This document shows positions 1 to 11,800 of a stretch of 64,000 nucleotides of DNA, in pieces; within the stretch, counting starts at the first letter, position 1; every line of letters begins with the position of its first letter. Source of the DNA: Rebecca billardiae RCC1528 (taxonomy: Eukaryota; Haptophyta); assembly GCA_965240325.2 (NCBI GenBank), contig OZ251237.1:1-64000 (forward strand), read 5' to 3'. The notes under the pieces are model-generated. The model searched no databases. It saw only the letters and a program-made list of their open reading frames with translations, and was not told where the DNA came from. A program made the translations under genes and the position numbers.

Positions 1-590
1 AATCATTCGGGGGGGAATTCGGTCACGAATCCTGTCTGCAACCGCTTTTTTAGCTGAAGTGGCGGCCTGGCGGGGCGGGTTCCTACCGCAGTTTATTTTA
101 TATATATATTATTACTACGACGACTCGGGACGAGTAACGACCAAGTGTACATCGAGTGCTAGGCAGCTAGCTACTTCACATCATCATCAATCAGAACACC
201 AAGCTCGACGCGTCGCTGCTTACACCGCTCACGAAGGACCGCCTGCTTATACTATAACTAAGCCCTTGACATGAATAGGCAATAGCGTAGCTATATATAT
301 ATATATTGATATATTAATATATAGCTGCTAATTATAAATGCATGCCCGTATGATGTTGATGGCTGCCGAGGCTTAGTGTGAGACAGCAGTAGTGAGTACG
401 GCGGTACATGTTCCGACACTACTTGTCCCGCGGTACTGACAACGCGCGGTATTTTACTATACTCGATCTGTATATATATAGGTAACAAATTGGATCCCTG
501 TCGGATCCCAAATAGGGCAGCGCGGAAGTCCGTTATGAGGGCCGCCATCGCCAGTGCGCCCCGCCGACACCCCCTCCGCCGTGCTGCCGC
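1..590. other. Intergenic, AT-richer than the genes, no gene seen
   Basis: No protein family could be recognised on either strand. The stretch holds short (TA)n runs near 98-110 and 290-330 and a short direct repeat of GGATCCC near 490-508. It lies downstream of the broken chromodomain ORF on the minus strand. The window edge cuts it at base 1. Confidence 0.5.
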
Positions 591-3000
591 TCAAACTCGA
601 GCGAGTTCGCCCGACACGTTGTCGGCGGGCTCCCACGAGTCGGGCCACGGTTGCCCAGCTCCGTCCACTCCCTCCCAGCGCACAATGTAGCCGACGACAC
701 CGTCGCGTGTCTCCTTGCTCACAATGTCATCGACGGGGTACAGCTCGTCGTCGTCCTCGTCCCTCGTCGTCCTCGCAGCCACTGACAATGTCGCTGTCGT
801 CGTCCTCGTCGTCCTCGTCGTCCTCATCGAGCACCTCCTCGTCACTCTCCGACGCGCCATCGTCACCCCGACCCGTCCTGCCTCGCTCGGTGCGTGCCCG
901 CTTGGCGTGCGGTTGTGCATCGCTGGACGCAGCTGCCGGGTTGCGGATGAAGTCAGCAAGCGCGCGGACGAAGCCCTTGATGCGCTCGAGCGCGGGCATG
1001 CGCGCGAGAGAGCCCTGTGTGGAAGAGCGGATCACCTCGTAGCCACCCACGAGCGCAGCATCGCTCGCGCCGATGAGCGCGCCGACGGTCGGCCACTGCG
1101 CGCTCAGTTTGTTTGCTAGCTCGGCTCTGACGCCAACGTTGCCGCCGCTCACGAGCTTGTGCAGCGCGCCGAGCGGCGTGATGCTCACGATGCGCGGGTT
1201 GAAGATAAACGAGCCGCTCGAGCGCGCCGCCGCCACTCCGCCGCCGCCGCCGGCGCCGTCGCCGCCACCGCCGCCATCGCCGCCGCCGCCGCCGCTGTCG
1301 CCGCCACCGCCGCGCCCGCGCGCTGCCGCGCCCGCGCGCGCCGCCGCGCGCGGGGCCCGCGCACCATCAGTGCCGTCGTCGTCGTCGTCATCGTCGTCGA
1401 TGTCGGTGCCGTCATCGCCAGCGTCCCGCTCGTCATCAGACTCGGCCATGTGGTCCTCCTTCGCCTGTGCTTTGTCGACCATCAGCTGCAGGCGCGCCAC
1501 CGTGTACGACGGCGCCTGCTTGAGCGTCGTGATGAGCATATCAGCTCGAGCCGGCCAAATATGGGCCCGCCGACGGCGATGATGTGCAGGGAGTACCCGT
1601 CCGGGTCACCATGAAACAAACCTCGCTGCGGCGTCGGCCGTGCCCATCGTCTTCTGCAGCTCGGTCGCCTGGCACGCCGACGCCTCGCGCCGTGTTCGAG
1701 CTCCTCGCCGCTGCTCAGCACGTTCACCTTGGTGCGCGAGCCGAGGCGCTGGGAGATCGACGCGAGGAAGCAAGGGCAGCCGCGGATGACCGAGCGATGT
1801 GCGCGGTGCACCTTGAGCCGCCCGTGCCGCAGCTCCTCGGGTACGGGCTCGCCCTCGCCGTAGAGCCTCGCGTGCCAACGCGCCTCGCGCCAGAGGCGCA
1901 AGCTGACGCTGAGATCGAAATGCTCGCGCGTTGCGGCTGAAGATCGGCGCAAGGGTCGAGAGCAGCTGCAAGATCACGCCTCGCGCCTCCTTGCGCTTGG
2001 GCATCTCCTTGATCAACCCCGCGACGCGCGTCAACGCATCGCCCTGCTTGCCCATCAGCCGAGCCGCTCTCCGCCGCGCGGGCTCACGCGCGCTCTGGTT
2101 GGCGTCGACCCAGTCGCCCAGCCCGAGGGCGCGGTGCGCCCTTGTCGGGCTGCCCGGCAAGAGCACGTTCACGAGCTCCTTGACGAGCGCCTTGGCCGCG
2201 CGGCGCAACTCGCGCCAGTACGACGCGCCAATATCCGCGGGCGGCTTCGTGACATGCGCCGTGACCGGGCCCGACAGCTTCAGCAGCTCGCCATCCGCCG
2301 CGCCTACGGGGTTGGTGATGCCGAGCACGCGGAAGCAGAGGATGGTCTCCGGCGGCAGCGCGGGCTCGGCGGCGGGCTCTGAGGCGGGGGCAGCAGCGGG
2401 GGCGGCGACGGCGAGCGTGGAGAGCACGGACATGTGCGGCCATAGCCATGGCGCCGACGGGCGCGGGTCTGGCGGGATCTCCGACGGGAGCGAGTCGAGC
2501 CACTCGATGATGCTCATCGGCGCGCAGCGCACGCCGCGCTGCCGCTGCGAGCGGCGCGCACGCGCGCGCGCTTGCGCGCGCTCGACCTCGACATCTGGCT
2601 CGCGGGGCGGGATGCTGCAGCCGAACCAATGCCAGTAGAGCTTACGCCCGTGCACGCTCAGGCAAGTGCAGTGGGTCGTGTGAATCGTCGTCCTGGCCTC
2701 AATCGACACGCGCCAGCCGAGTCCCCGCACGCAGCTGTAGCCGCCACGGAAGGTCGGCCGCGCGAACTGCGTTGTTGAACACGGCGGGGTCCGAGGCGCC
2801 GAAGGCACCTGCAAGGGTGTGGCTGAGGTGGATTCTGACCCAAAGAGCCACCGCCTCCGTGATGCAGAGGGCGTACCAGCGGTCCTTCTCGAGCATGTGC
2901 TTCATGCCGTGAATGATTGAGGCAGCCTCAGTCTTGTCACAGCTGCGCGAGAACGACGACCGACCTTGCGACCAAAATGCTGGATTATCAGAGAGATGCC
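591..3000 (-). pseudogene. Frameshifted remnant of a chromodomain-ending protein
   Basis: Read on the minus strand, consecutive protein-like segments lie in different frames with no plausible splice sites between them. Approximate segments are 3000-2780, 2800-1935, 1935-1690, 1690-1612, 1612-1545, 1539-790 and 790-591. At least five single- or double-base shifts separate them. The last segment, at about 760-591, looks like a chromodomain (VGYIVRWEGV then DSWEPADNV) and stops just before the expected C-terminal helix. An acidic and Gly/Ala-rich low-complexity stretch lies between about 1440 and 1210. A C-terminal chromodomain is common in integrases and other mobile-element proteins, but no reverse transcriptase, RNase H or integrase motif was recognised, so the family stays open. 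A gene with unusual short introns or an error-rich assembly are the alternatives. Confidence 0.5.
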
Positions 3001-3039
3001 AGCAGGGCATAGCGTGCGCCGATTTTGGTCGCAAGGTCG
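2961..3039. repeat. Short inverted repeat (18-bp arms, 43-bp loop)
   Basis: An 18-base arm at 2961-2978 recurs as its reverse complement at 3022-3039. It sits at the upstream edge of the degraded chromodomain ORF. It could be the termini of a very small inserted element or a hairpin; nothing distinguishes these. Confidence 0.6.
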
Positions 3040-3810
3040 CATCGCCTTCTTGAACTGTGCGCGCGCGAAGTGCCGGCTCGATTCGGGGATGGTGCGCAAA
3101 GATGCAACACGCGCACTCGGAGGTGCGGGGCAAGCACGGGCGCCGTGCGGGAGCGCGACATCGCGCTCCTACGAGTGCACCACCTGCCCACAGCCGAGGT
3201 GGCCCCGCGGCGGGCGTTTCAAGACCGCCCTCGGCTCGCGACGCGACGAGCTCGTCGATGCGGCTGCCCAGCGCGCTCTTGCCGGTTGGCGAGCGTTTCG
3301 ACCGGGAGCGAAGCGCGGCGCAATAAGAAGGCGAGCCAACCGCGGTCCGCTGATAGCAATGGCCAATACGGGATCGCAAATACTTATTGCGGGATCGTTT
3401 TGCAACGACTTCCGCGCCTGATCTGCCGCTCAAAGGATTTTTTACCTATATATATATAGCTATATAGATCGACGATATACGACTACGACGGAGCAGGCGC
3501 GACGACGATGAACTATCGCGTGCCGCGCGGCGGCATCATATATTGTCATCACTTTGCGGCGCGTCATTCATCAACGGGCAGCGCCGCTGCTGCGCCGTAT
3601 ACGTCGTAGCACAGTCGCGTCGTCATCAGTCTCAGCATCATCATCGTCATGACTCAGTACGTGAGAAGTGCGCGCAGTCTCAGTCATAATCAGTGTCCGC
3701 GGCGGCAGTCGGCCCAGCCGCGGCCCCGCTGGAGCAACTAGCACTGGTATCCCGATCCGCCCCCGGGTAGGCATCGCGCCACGGGCACGAGCTAGGGAGA
3801 CCATCGCTGC
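3040..3810. other. Intergenic, no gene seen
   Basis: This lies between the chromodomain remnant and the 3' end of the minus-strand RCC1 gene. It includes a short TA-rich patch near 3440-3480. ORFs here look compositional and match no family. Confidence 0.5.
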
Positions 3811-5277
3811 TCATCCCATCGTAGACCACGGCAGCACGCGCGGCAGCGACGCGACTCGCTCCGGCGGCGTGCAGCGTCGGTTGCCATCTGCCACACGACT
3901 CCGCCTCTGGCCGAGGCCGAGCGCTGCGGACTGCTCGCCGCACGCGTACACGCCACCGTCAGCGGTCGCATAGAGCGAGTGGGAAGCGGCGAGCGCGCAG
4001 TCGAGCACGCGGGCGTGCGCGAGCTCGGGCACTCGCTCAGGCAGGCGAGCCTGCGCTCCCAGGCCGAGTTGCGGATGATTCGTGTGCCCGAAGACGTGCA
4101 CGCTGCCGTCCGCTCCGAGCACAGCGCTGCTGTAGTCGCCGGCACGGGAGCGCATGGCGCAGGCGCCAGCGAGCGCCTCGATGCGCCTCGGCGTGTGCTG
4201 ATTGTCCTCGGAGCCGATGCCGAGTTGGCCGAAAGCGCCACTCCCAAACGAGTGCACGCGCCCAGCTGCGTCCACCACCAGGCTGTGCTCAGCGCCCGCG
4301 CTCACATGCACGGCGAGCACGCCCGCGAGCGCCTCGATGCGCCTCGGCGTGTGCTGATGCTGGTGGTTGCCGTGGCCGAGCCGGCCCATGTAGCCATGGC
4401 CAAACGAGTAGACGTCACCAACGGTCGAGAGCAGCAGCGTGTGAGCCCACCCTGCCGACATCCCACCCACTTGCACGCCGTCCAGCGCCTCGATGCGCGT
4501 CGGCTCCCACCGGTGCTCCGTGTCGCCGTGGCCGAGCTGGCCGTAGCCGTTGTTGCCCCAGCTGTACGCGCAGCCCGCGGCGGTGAGCGCGAGGCTGTGG
4601 TAGGCGCCGACACAGATGTGCACGACGAGCTCGTCGCGAAGGGACTCAATCGATTCGAACGACCGACGCGTCGCAATGCCGCCCAGCCCGAGCTGGCCGT
4701 GCCCGTTCTTGCCGCAGCCGTACACGGCGCCGGAGTCGCTCAGCGCGAGCAGGTGGTACTCGCCTGCTGCCACGGAGCGCACGCGCACTGCGCAGAGCGA
4801 GGCGACGCGCTGGGGCGTGCATATCGGCACGGTGGCCAATGCGGGATGCCCAAGTGCTGCCGGCGTGCGAGGCTCGCCCGTCAAGAGCTCCTTCTCCTCG
4901 CCGCACGTGTGCAGCGCGCCCTCCGCGTCCACAAACGCGCTCCAGCTGCTGTTGTAGCCGCTCGCGCACGCGATGACGCTGGCGTGCGCGGCGGCGATCG
5001 TCGCCACGCGGTCACGTGCGAAGAGCTCCTCGAGCCACGTGCACGACGCCGCGGGCAGCGTCCCGGGCAGCGCGTGCTCGTGGCCGCGCGCGCGTGCGCG
5101 CTCGCGCAGCGCGTGCTCGACCGCCGAGCTGGCGCAGCCGGGCGCGCCGCGGAAGAGGCGCGAGGCGGCATTCGCGGCGGCCAGATCGCGCGCGCGCTCG
5201 AGAAAGCCGAGCACGCGCGCGAGCAGCTCGGGCGGCAGCGCGCAGATCGTGGCGCCTGTCGCGGGGCGTGATGCCAT
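3811..5277 (-). CDS. F-box protein with RCC1 repeats (paralog A)
   Basis: The protein has 488 residues. Residues about 10-45 form an F-box-like helix region (LPPELLARVLGFLERARDLA). From about residue 115 to the end, RCC1-type blades repeat about every 50 residues with the signature seen in [14 protein letters not shown], enough for a seven-bladed propeller. F-box/RCC1 proteins usually act as substrate adaptors of SCF ubiquitin ligases; the partner cannot be read from sequence. The ATG at 5277 was chosen because it precedes the F-box directly. The open frame continues to 6069, but that part is antisense to the paralog. The gene is head-to-head with its paralog at 5465-6997, with 187 bp between the two ATGs. 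It is intronless. Confidence 0.85.
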   Translation of the reverse strand: MASRPATGATICALPPELLARVLGFLERARDLAAANAASRLFRGAPGCASSAVEHALRERARARGHEHALPGTLPAASCTWLEELFARDRVATIAAAHASVIACASGYNSSWSAFVDAEGALHTCGEEKELLTGEPRTPAALGHPALATVPICTPQRVASLCAVRVRSVAAGEYHLLALSDSGAVYGCGKNGHGQLGLGGIATRRSFESIESLRDELVVHICVGAYHSLALTAAGCAYSWGNNGYGQLGHGDTEHRWEPTRIEALDGVQVGGMSAGWAHTLLLSTVGDVYSFGHGYMGRLGHGNHQHQHTPRRIEALAGVLAVHVSAGAEHSLVVDAAGRVHSFGSGAFGQLGIGSEDNQHTPRRIEALAGACAMRSRAGDYSSAVLGADGSVHVFGHTNHPQLGLGAQARLPERVPELAHARVLDCALAASHSLYATADGGVYACGEQSAALGLGQRRSRVADGNRRCTPPERVASLPRVLPWSTMG

Positions 5278-5464
5278 CACGCGGCGGCGCTCTCTCGCGC
5301 GCGGTCCTGGCTCCCTCCGCCTCGGCGGCGGGGCTGCTCGGTCCGGGGTGTTCAACTGGACGGACGAAGACCGTTTGGCCACGGCCAGTTGGCCGGGCGC
5401 CGCTCCAGTGGGGTGGCGGCCAAGCCAAGGCGTGAGCGACGGTGGCGGAGGGACGGCGGTCGAG
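5278..5464. promoter_or_regulatory. Shared divergent promoter region of the RCC1 pair
   Basis: These 187 bp separate the ATGs of the two divergent F-box/RCC1 paralogs, so both promoters must lie here or overlap the coding ends. No TATA box was recognised. The call rests on gene arrangement only. Confidence 0.5.
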
Positions 5465-6997
5465 ATGGCAAGCGCCGCTGCATTGCCGCGGCTCACGCTC
5501 GCCGACGTGGCGCCGGAGCTGATCGAGCGCATCCTCGCCTGGCTCCCCGCCGCGCGAGACCTCGCGAGCGCCAACGCCGCCTCGCGCCTCTTCCGCGGCG
5601 CGTCCGGCCGCGCCAGCTCGCCGGTCGAGCGCGTGCTGCGCGAGCGCTCGCGCGCGCGCGGGCACGAGCGCGCGCTTCCCGAGGCGCTGCTTGCGGCGTC
5701 GTGCACCTGGATCGGCGAGCTGCTCGCGCGCGAGCACGTCTTCCAGCTCGCGCTTGCGCACGCGCAGGTGGTGGCTTGCGGGGGCTTCATTTGCGATTTA
5801 TACGGGGTCGATCTATACGAGGCTTTCGAAGCGGTGAGCGCGTTCGTGGACGCAGAGGGCGGGCTGCACACGTGCGGCGTGGAAGAGCGGCCGGGGCGCC
5901 CTCCTCGCGCGCCGTGTGCGCTGGGCCACGGCGATGAGCGCCTTGAGCCGATGCACACGCCGACGTGCGTCGCGTCGCTCTCTGCGGTGCGCGTGGTCGC
6001 AGTAGCGGCCGGCTGGGCCCACCTGCTCGCGCTGAGCAAGGCCGGCGCCGTGTACGGCTGCGGCCGCAACTACCGCGGCGAGCTCGGGCTGGGCGACGGC
6101 AAGGCTCGATTCTCCTTCGCTTCGATCGCAGTACCTCGTGACGCGCTGGTCGTGGGCATCGCCGCTGGCGGCGAGCACAGCCTCGCGCTCACCGCCGCTG
6201 GCTGCGCGTACAGCTGGGGCAGCAACAGCTACGGCCAGCTCGGACACGGCGACACGAAGGACCGGTGGGAGCCGACGCGCATCGAGGCTCTGGACGACGT
6301 GCGCGCGGGTGGGGTGTCGGCAGGGTATGCCCACACGCTGCTGCTCCCGACTGATGGTGACGTCTACTCGTGCGGTGAGGGCAGCGGCGGCCAGCTCGGC
6401 CACGGCGACCAGCGTGATCAGCACACGCCGACGCGGATCGAGGCGCTTGCAGCCGTGCGCACCGTGCACGTGAGCGCGGGCTTACAGCACAGCCTGGTGG
6501 TGGACACGGTGGGGCGCGTGCACTCGTTCGGTCACGGCCACGTCGGACAGCTCGGCCATGGCTCTACACGTGGGCAGCTCCTGCCTACGCCCATCGCCGC
6601 ACTCGGCGGCGTGCGCGCTGTGAGTGCCAGCGCGGGGCCTGCTGGCAGCGCGGTGCTGGGCGCCGACGGCAGCGTGCACACGTTCGGGGAGAACGGGTAC
6701 GCGCAGCTCGGTCGCCCAGCGTCGGCAGACCCCCGCGTGCCGGTGCGTGTGGAGCTGCTGGGTGGGCAGCACGTGGCCGCCTGTGCGCTCTCGCACAGCC
6801 ACGCGCTGTACGTGACGGCCGACGGCTGCGTGCACGCGTGCGGCCATGGCTCTGCCGCCGTCGGCCGCAGGGTGGGGCCGCCGCCGGCAGCATCCGGAGA
6901 GGGCGACGGTGCTCGGCACGCGCCGATGGTGCGCATCGCGGGGCTGCCTCGCGTGCCCGTGCGCAGCGATGATGACGGTGGTGGCTTGCCGGGCTGA
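5465..6997 (+). CDS. F-box protein with RCC1 repeats (paralog B)
   Basis: The protein has 510 residues and the same design as its divergent neighbour. An N-terminal F-box-like segment ([19 protein letters not shown]) and the shared sequence [10 protein letters not shown] are followed by RCC1 blades (for example [14 protein letters not shown] and [12 protein letters not shown]) to about residue 490. The start at 5465 gives an N-terminus collinear with paralog A. The two proteins are clearly duplicates but have diverged along their whole length, most at the C-terminal ends and in loops. The role is inferred to be an SCF substrate adaptor or scaffold. Intronless. Confidence 0.85.
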   Translation: MASAAALPRLTLADVAPELIERILAWLPAARDLASANAASRLFRGASGRASSPVERVLRERSRARGHERALPEALLAASCTWIGELLAREHVFQLALAHAQVVACGGFICDLYGVDLYEAFEAVSAFVDAEGGLHTCGVEERPGRPPRAPCALGHGDERLEPMHTPTCVASLSAVRVVAVAAGWAHLLALSKAGAVYGCGRNYRGELGLGDGKARFSFASIAVPRDALVVGIAAGGEHSLALTAAGCAYSWGSNSYGQLGHGDTKDRWEPTRIEALDDVRAGGVSAGYAHTLLLPTDGDVYSCGEGSGGQLGHGDQRDQHTPTRIEALAAVRTVHVSAGLQHSLVVDTVGRVHSFGHGHVGQLGHGSTRGQLLPTPIAALGGVRAVSASAGPAGSAVLGADGSVHTFGENGYAQLGRPASADPRVPVRVELLGGQHVAACALSHSHALYVTADGCVHACGHGSAAVGRRVGPPPAASGEGDGARHAPMVRIAGLPRVPVRSDDDGGGLPG

Positions 6998-7158
6998 TGG
7001 CGCCGGGGCAATCACGGCTGCCGACGACGAGCCTGCTGTACGGCCACGACCATTCGGACTCGTCGGCAGCAGTAGTGACTGAGTGAGAGACTGACTACTG
7101 TCTACTGAGTGAGTACTGCTGACAGTGCTGTCTGCTGTGCGACTACGATGACGGACGA

Positions 7159-7961
<803 letters not shown>

Positions 7962-8852
7962 ATGGGCAAGCGTGGTGCGCAGCTGCACAAGAACCGTGAC
8001 TCGATGTATCTTCACCCGTACACGAAGCAGATCCGGCAGCAGAGCGTGCTCGCGCGCGAGAAGCGCAACCTTGTCGAGCTGGCGCACGAGGCACTCGAGG
8101 CCGCGTGGGAGGCGACGCGCGCGGCTGGCAGCGCTCTCAAGGCGGCGATGGACGCGCTGCGCGCCGTGCTGCTCGCCCTCGGCTTGATCTCGTGCAGCTC
8201 CGCCCTCTTCGTCGCGCAGGTGCGCAACGCAGTGTGGTTCATGTGCGGCTCGCGGCGCGGCTCGGATGCACGGGCCTGGGGGCGCAAGCGGCTCGAGCCC
8301 TTCCCGCACGAGGCGCTCTACGCGCCCGAGATCGTCGCGCTCGGCCCTGTGGAGGTGGTGGCGCAGAAGGAGCGCACGGTGCGCACCATCGCCTGCAGCA
8401 TCCTCCCCAGGATCTCCGCCTTGCTCAACTTCGACGCGCGCGGCGTGCGCGCGGCCGGCGGCGCGCGGCAAACAAAATTGGGGTCGATCAACGCGGTCGT
8501 CTCGCTCAAGCTCACGCACACGCAGTGGCACAAGGCGTGCGCGCTCGGGCACCCCCGCGAGTACATCGACGTCGAGGCGGTGCTCGCGCGCGTCAACACC
8601 TCCGGCGCCGTGTTCGCGCCGAACGTGCAGCCCGCCGACCGCGAGCTCGTCGCGCGCTACCTGCGCACGCAGCCGCTCGTGTTTGAGCAGCGCGGCAAGG
8701 ACTTCTCCGAGGAGATGATGGAGGCGTGCGCGGAGATGATCGCGATGGCGCGCGAGGAGGGCCGCGACGAGGCGGAGGCGGCGGCGGCGACGACGGCGGC
8801 AGTCGCAGCGGCGCCGCCCCCCGCGGGCCCGCCTGCCGCACTCCGCTTATGA
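7962..8852 (+). CDS. Unrecognised 296-aa protein, first ORF of an overlapping pair
   Basis: The N-terminus is basic (MGKRGAQLHKNRDS), followed by an Ala-rich helical stretch and a hydrophobic segment at about residues 66-86 (LLALGLISCSSALFVAQV region). The middle, residues about 100-250, looks like a real folded domain, with mixed composition and sequences such as KLTHTQWHKACALGHPREYI. The last 40 residues are acidic and then Ala/Pro-rich. I do not recognise a family. Its TGA overlaps the ATG of the next ORF in the tetranucleotide ATGA at 8849-8852. It may be ORF1 of a two-ORF mobile element, or the 5' part of one longer gene split by a frameshift or sequence error. Confidence 0.55.
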   Translation: MGKRGAQLHKNRDSMYLHPYTKQIRQQSVLAREKRNLVELAHEALEAAWEATRAAGSALKAAMDALRAVLLALGLISCSSALFVAQVRNAVWFMCGSRRGSDARAWGRKRLEPFPHEALYAPEIVALGPVEVVAQKERTVRTIACSILPRISALLNFDARGVRAAGGARQTKLGSINAVVSLKLTHTQWHKACALGHPREYIDVEAVLARVNTSGAVFAPNVQPADRELVARYLRTQPLVFEQRGKDFSEEMMEACAEMIAMAREEGRDEAEAAAATTAAVAAAPPPAGPPAALRL

Positions 8853-11800
8853 CATCGGTCTCCGCGGAGACCGAGGCGGCTGAGCAGCGACGCGCCGGCG
8901 CGCCCGCGCCGCCGCTGATCGCGGCGGGGCGCGCCGCGCCCGCGCCCGCGCCAGCCGCCCAGATCGAATCCTCGAAGCGGAGGCGGCTCGACGGCTCGCA
9001 CGACGGTGGCGCAACCTGCGCTGCCCCGCATGACGCAGCTGCCCGCGCGGCAGCTGCCGACACCTCGTGCCCGCCGCCCGAGCCCGCCTCCATGCCACCA
9101 CCACCGCCGCCGCCTCGCGCGGACGGCGCCCCGCCCTCGTCACCTGTCGACCCTCACCCCTCCACCGCCCTGCTGCCCGTGCAAGCCGCCGCTCAAGGCC
9201 CGCCGGCCGCGGTCGTCGTCGGCACGCCGATCGCTCGCCCCAACCGCCGCGCATCGCCCGCCGCCCGCACGCCCGCCGCCCGCACGCCCGCGCAGCCGCG
9301 CTCGACGCGCCGCACGCCGCTCTCGGCGGCGAGCACCGTGGCCGCGGACGGCAGCGCCGACGTGCTCGCGGCGCGCGTTGCCGAGCTGGCCGATGAGAAC
9401 GCGCGCATGAGCCACGAGCTGGCCCGGCTTCGCTGGGCCGATACTCAGCGCCAGCGCCTCGCCGACCGCGTGCGCGAGCTCGAGGCCACCAACGAGAGTC
9501 TCGTCGCGGACAAGGCCGACCTCGAGAACCTCCTCGCGCGCTCGCGCGCGCCCGGCGCTGTGCGCAGCCTCGAGCAGCAGCTGAGCGCTGCGCGCGCCGC
9601 CGCAGCAGAACGCGCGGCGGCGGCCGACGAGACGGTGGCGGCGCTCGAGGCGCGACTCGCTGCGGCCGAGGCCGGGCAGCGCGCAGCCTCCGCCGACGCC
9701 GCCGCGAGCAGGGCTGGTCGGCAGGCTGCTGAGCTCGCCCTCGCTGCTGCTGCTCAGCGTGAGGCGAGCGCGAGCGCGGCCGAGCGCGCGGCCGCGCTCG
9801 CGGCCGCGCGCGCGGAGGTCTCTGAGGAGCTCGGGCGGCTCCAAACGGACCTGGCCAAGGCGCGTGTGGCGACCGGTGCGGAGCACGGGAACGCCTCGCA
9901 GGCGCGCGCGCGGCTCGTGCGCGCGTGTGCAGAGCTCGAGGCCGCACGCTCCGCGCATGCGGTCGAGCTGGCGGCTTCGAATCAGCGCGCGGCGGCGGCG
10001 GAGGCGGCGGCGGCGGAGGCGGCAGCGGCGGCGGCGCACGAGCAGCGAGCAGCCGCGTCATCCCGTCAGCAGGTGCAGAAGCTCGACGGCGAGGTGACGC
10101 GTCTGCGCGGGCAGCTCGCACACGCGCAGCAGCAGGTCTCTGCTGCCCACGCGCCGCTCGCGACTCGGCACCGCTCTGACCGCCCCAACCCGGAGAGGCG
10201 ACGGCAGCGCCAGATCATTCACGCGCAGAACACGCTCAGGGAGGTGTGCGGGGGTGACGCCGAGCTGATCGCGGAGACGGCCGTGAGAGCGTTCCAGTCG
10301 TACGGCGCGGCGCGCGCGATCGCAGCGCACGTCTACGGCATCAAGCACGCTGCTGTCAAGTCCACGATCGACTTCTTCCAGTTCGAGGTCTTTGCGGCGC
10401 GCCGGCTCGCGGACTTCTTCTCGATCTCCAAGGTGTCCGGCCGCCTCTGGGACTGGCAGCGCGAGTTCATCTTCCGCCGCTACGACCCGGCCACCGCGGA
10501 GAACGGGCTGCTGACCGTGCTCAAGGGCGAGCACGGGCTCGCCACGCTCCGCCTCAAGCCGTACGTGAGCGCGGCGGGCATCAAGTCGCTCAACGAGAAG
10601 GAGGCGGCTGAGAACGGCCTCTCGATCGCGTACACGGAGAACGGCCGCGTCGCGTCCGTGGACACGGTGGCGGCGGCGCACAACGTGCTCCGGGCGTGCG
10701 ACAAGAAGGGTGCGTGCGCGCGGCCGACAGGCGCGCCGCGGCTCCTCGTCGGCTCGAGCGACGCGGGCACCGTCGCCAACAAGGGCAAGCAGCGCGACTG
10801 GACGTCGCTCTGCCTGCGCTGCGCGCACCGCTGCGACGGCAACTGCTGTCCATCGGCGGTGCAGCCGGTCGGCCAGGCGGCCTACTCCGACAAGAACTCG
10901 GGCCTCAGCGCCGGCTGGGCGCCGCACGTGCCGCTCTTCGACTTCATCGCGCGCTACGGTCTGCTGCCGTGCTGCGTCGCCCGCCTCGACGTCGCGCTCC
11001 ACCTCGACATCTGCCCCGTGCCCGACGCGCCTGCGCAGCGCGCGCGCAGCTCGGCCGCGGCCGCGGCCGCGCCCGCCCCGGCCGCGGCCGCGGCGCCCGC
11101 GCCCGCGCCCGCTGCGCCCACAGTGCCGGCCGGCGCCCTACCCGATGCCTTCAAGTGCGGCTGCGAGCACCCGGGGTTCGAGCCGTGCGACTTCGTGTAC
11201 ACCGGTGACCTCGCCAACCTCGTCGGGATGATGGGCCTCGGCTCGCACCGCACCGACCCGGCCAAGTACTCGATCCACAAGGTGAAGCTCGACGACGGCA
11301 CATGGGCGTGGCGCACGGTCGCCGACGCGATGCTCTACTCGCACTCGCTCGTCGGCAAGCGGTGCCCGTGCGGGTGGATCAACCACTCGGACGACGACGT
11401 GGAGGGCGAGCGCGACCGCCGCATCCACATGCCCTCCGGCCAGGCCAAGTCGGACGAGCTGCACGTGCATAAGAACTACTGGCTGCGGCCCGTGTTGTGG
11501 GTCGAGTTCGACCACTACCTGCTAGGCGTGATGCACTTCTGCCACAACACCTTCGACCAGTGGTTCGGGGCGGTGTGGAAGGATGTGGACACGCTGCACG
11601 AGGGCGACGCGAACTTCGTCAAGTACGATTTGGTCGCGGCGCTGGTGAGCATGGGCGTCACCTGCCTCAAGCCGGCCCGGCGCGACGGCAACGAGGTCGC
11701 CGTGCCATCGTTCAAGGGCGCGGACCTCTCGCTGATGCGCACCGAGCTCGGCATGCTGATGGCGCTGCAGATCGTGTACGGGGTCGCGGACTTCTTCGAC

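Noticed and set aside
5278-6069. N-terminal extension of RCC1 paralog A into paralog B
   Set aside because: The extension is antisense to the real F-box/RCC1 coding of paralog B and lacks any domain; the ATG at 5277 fits the F-box.
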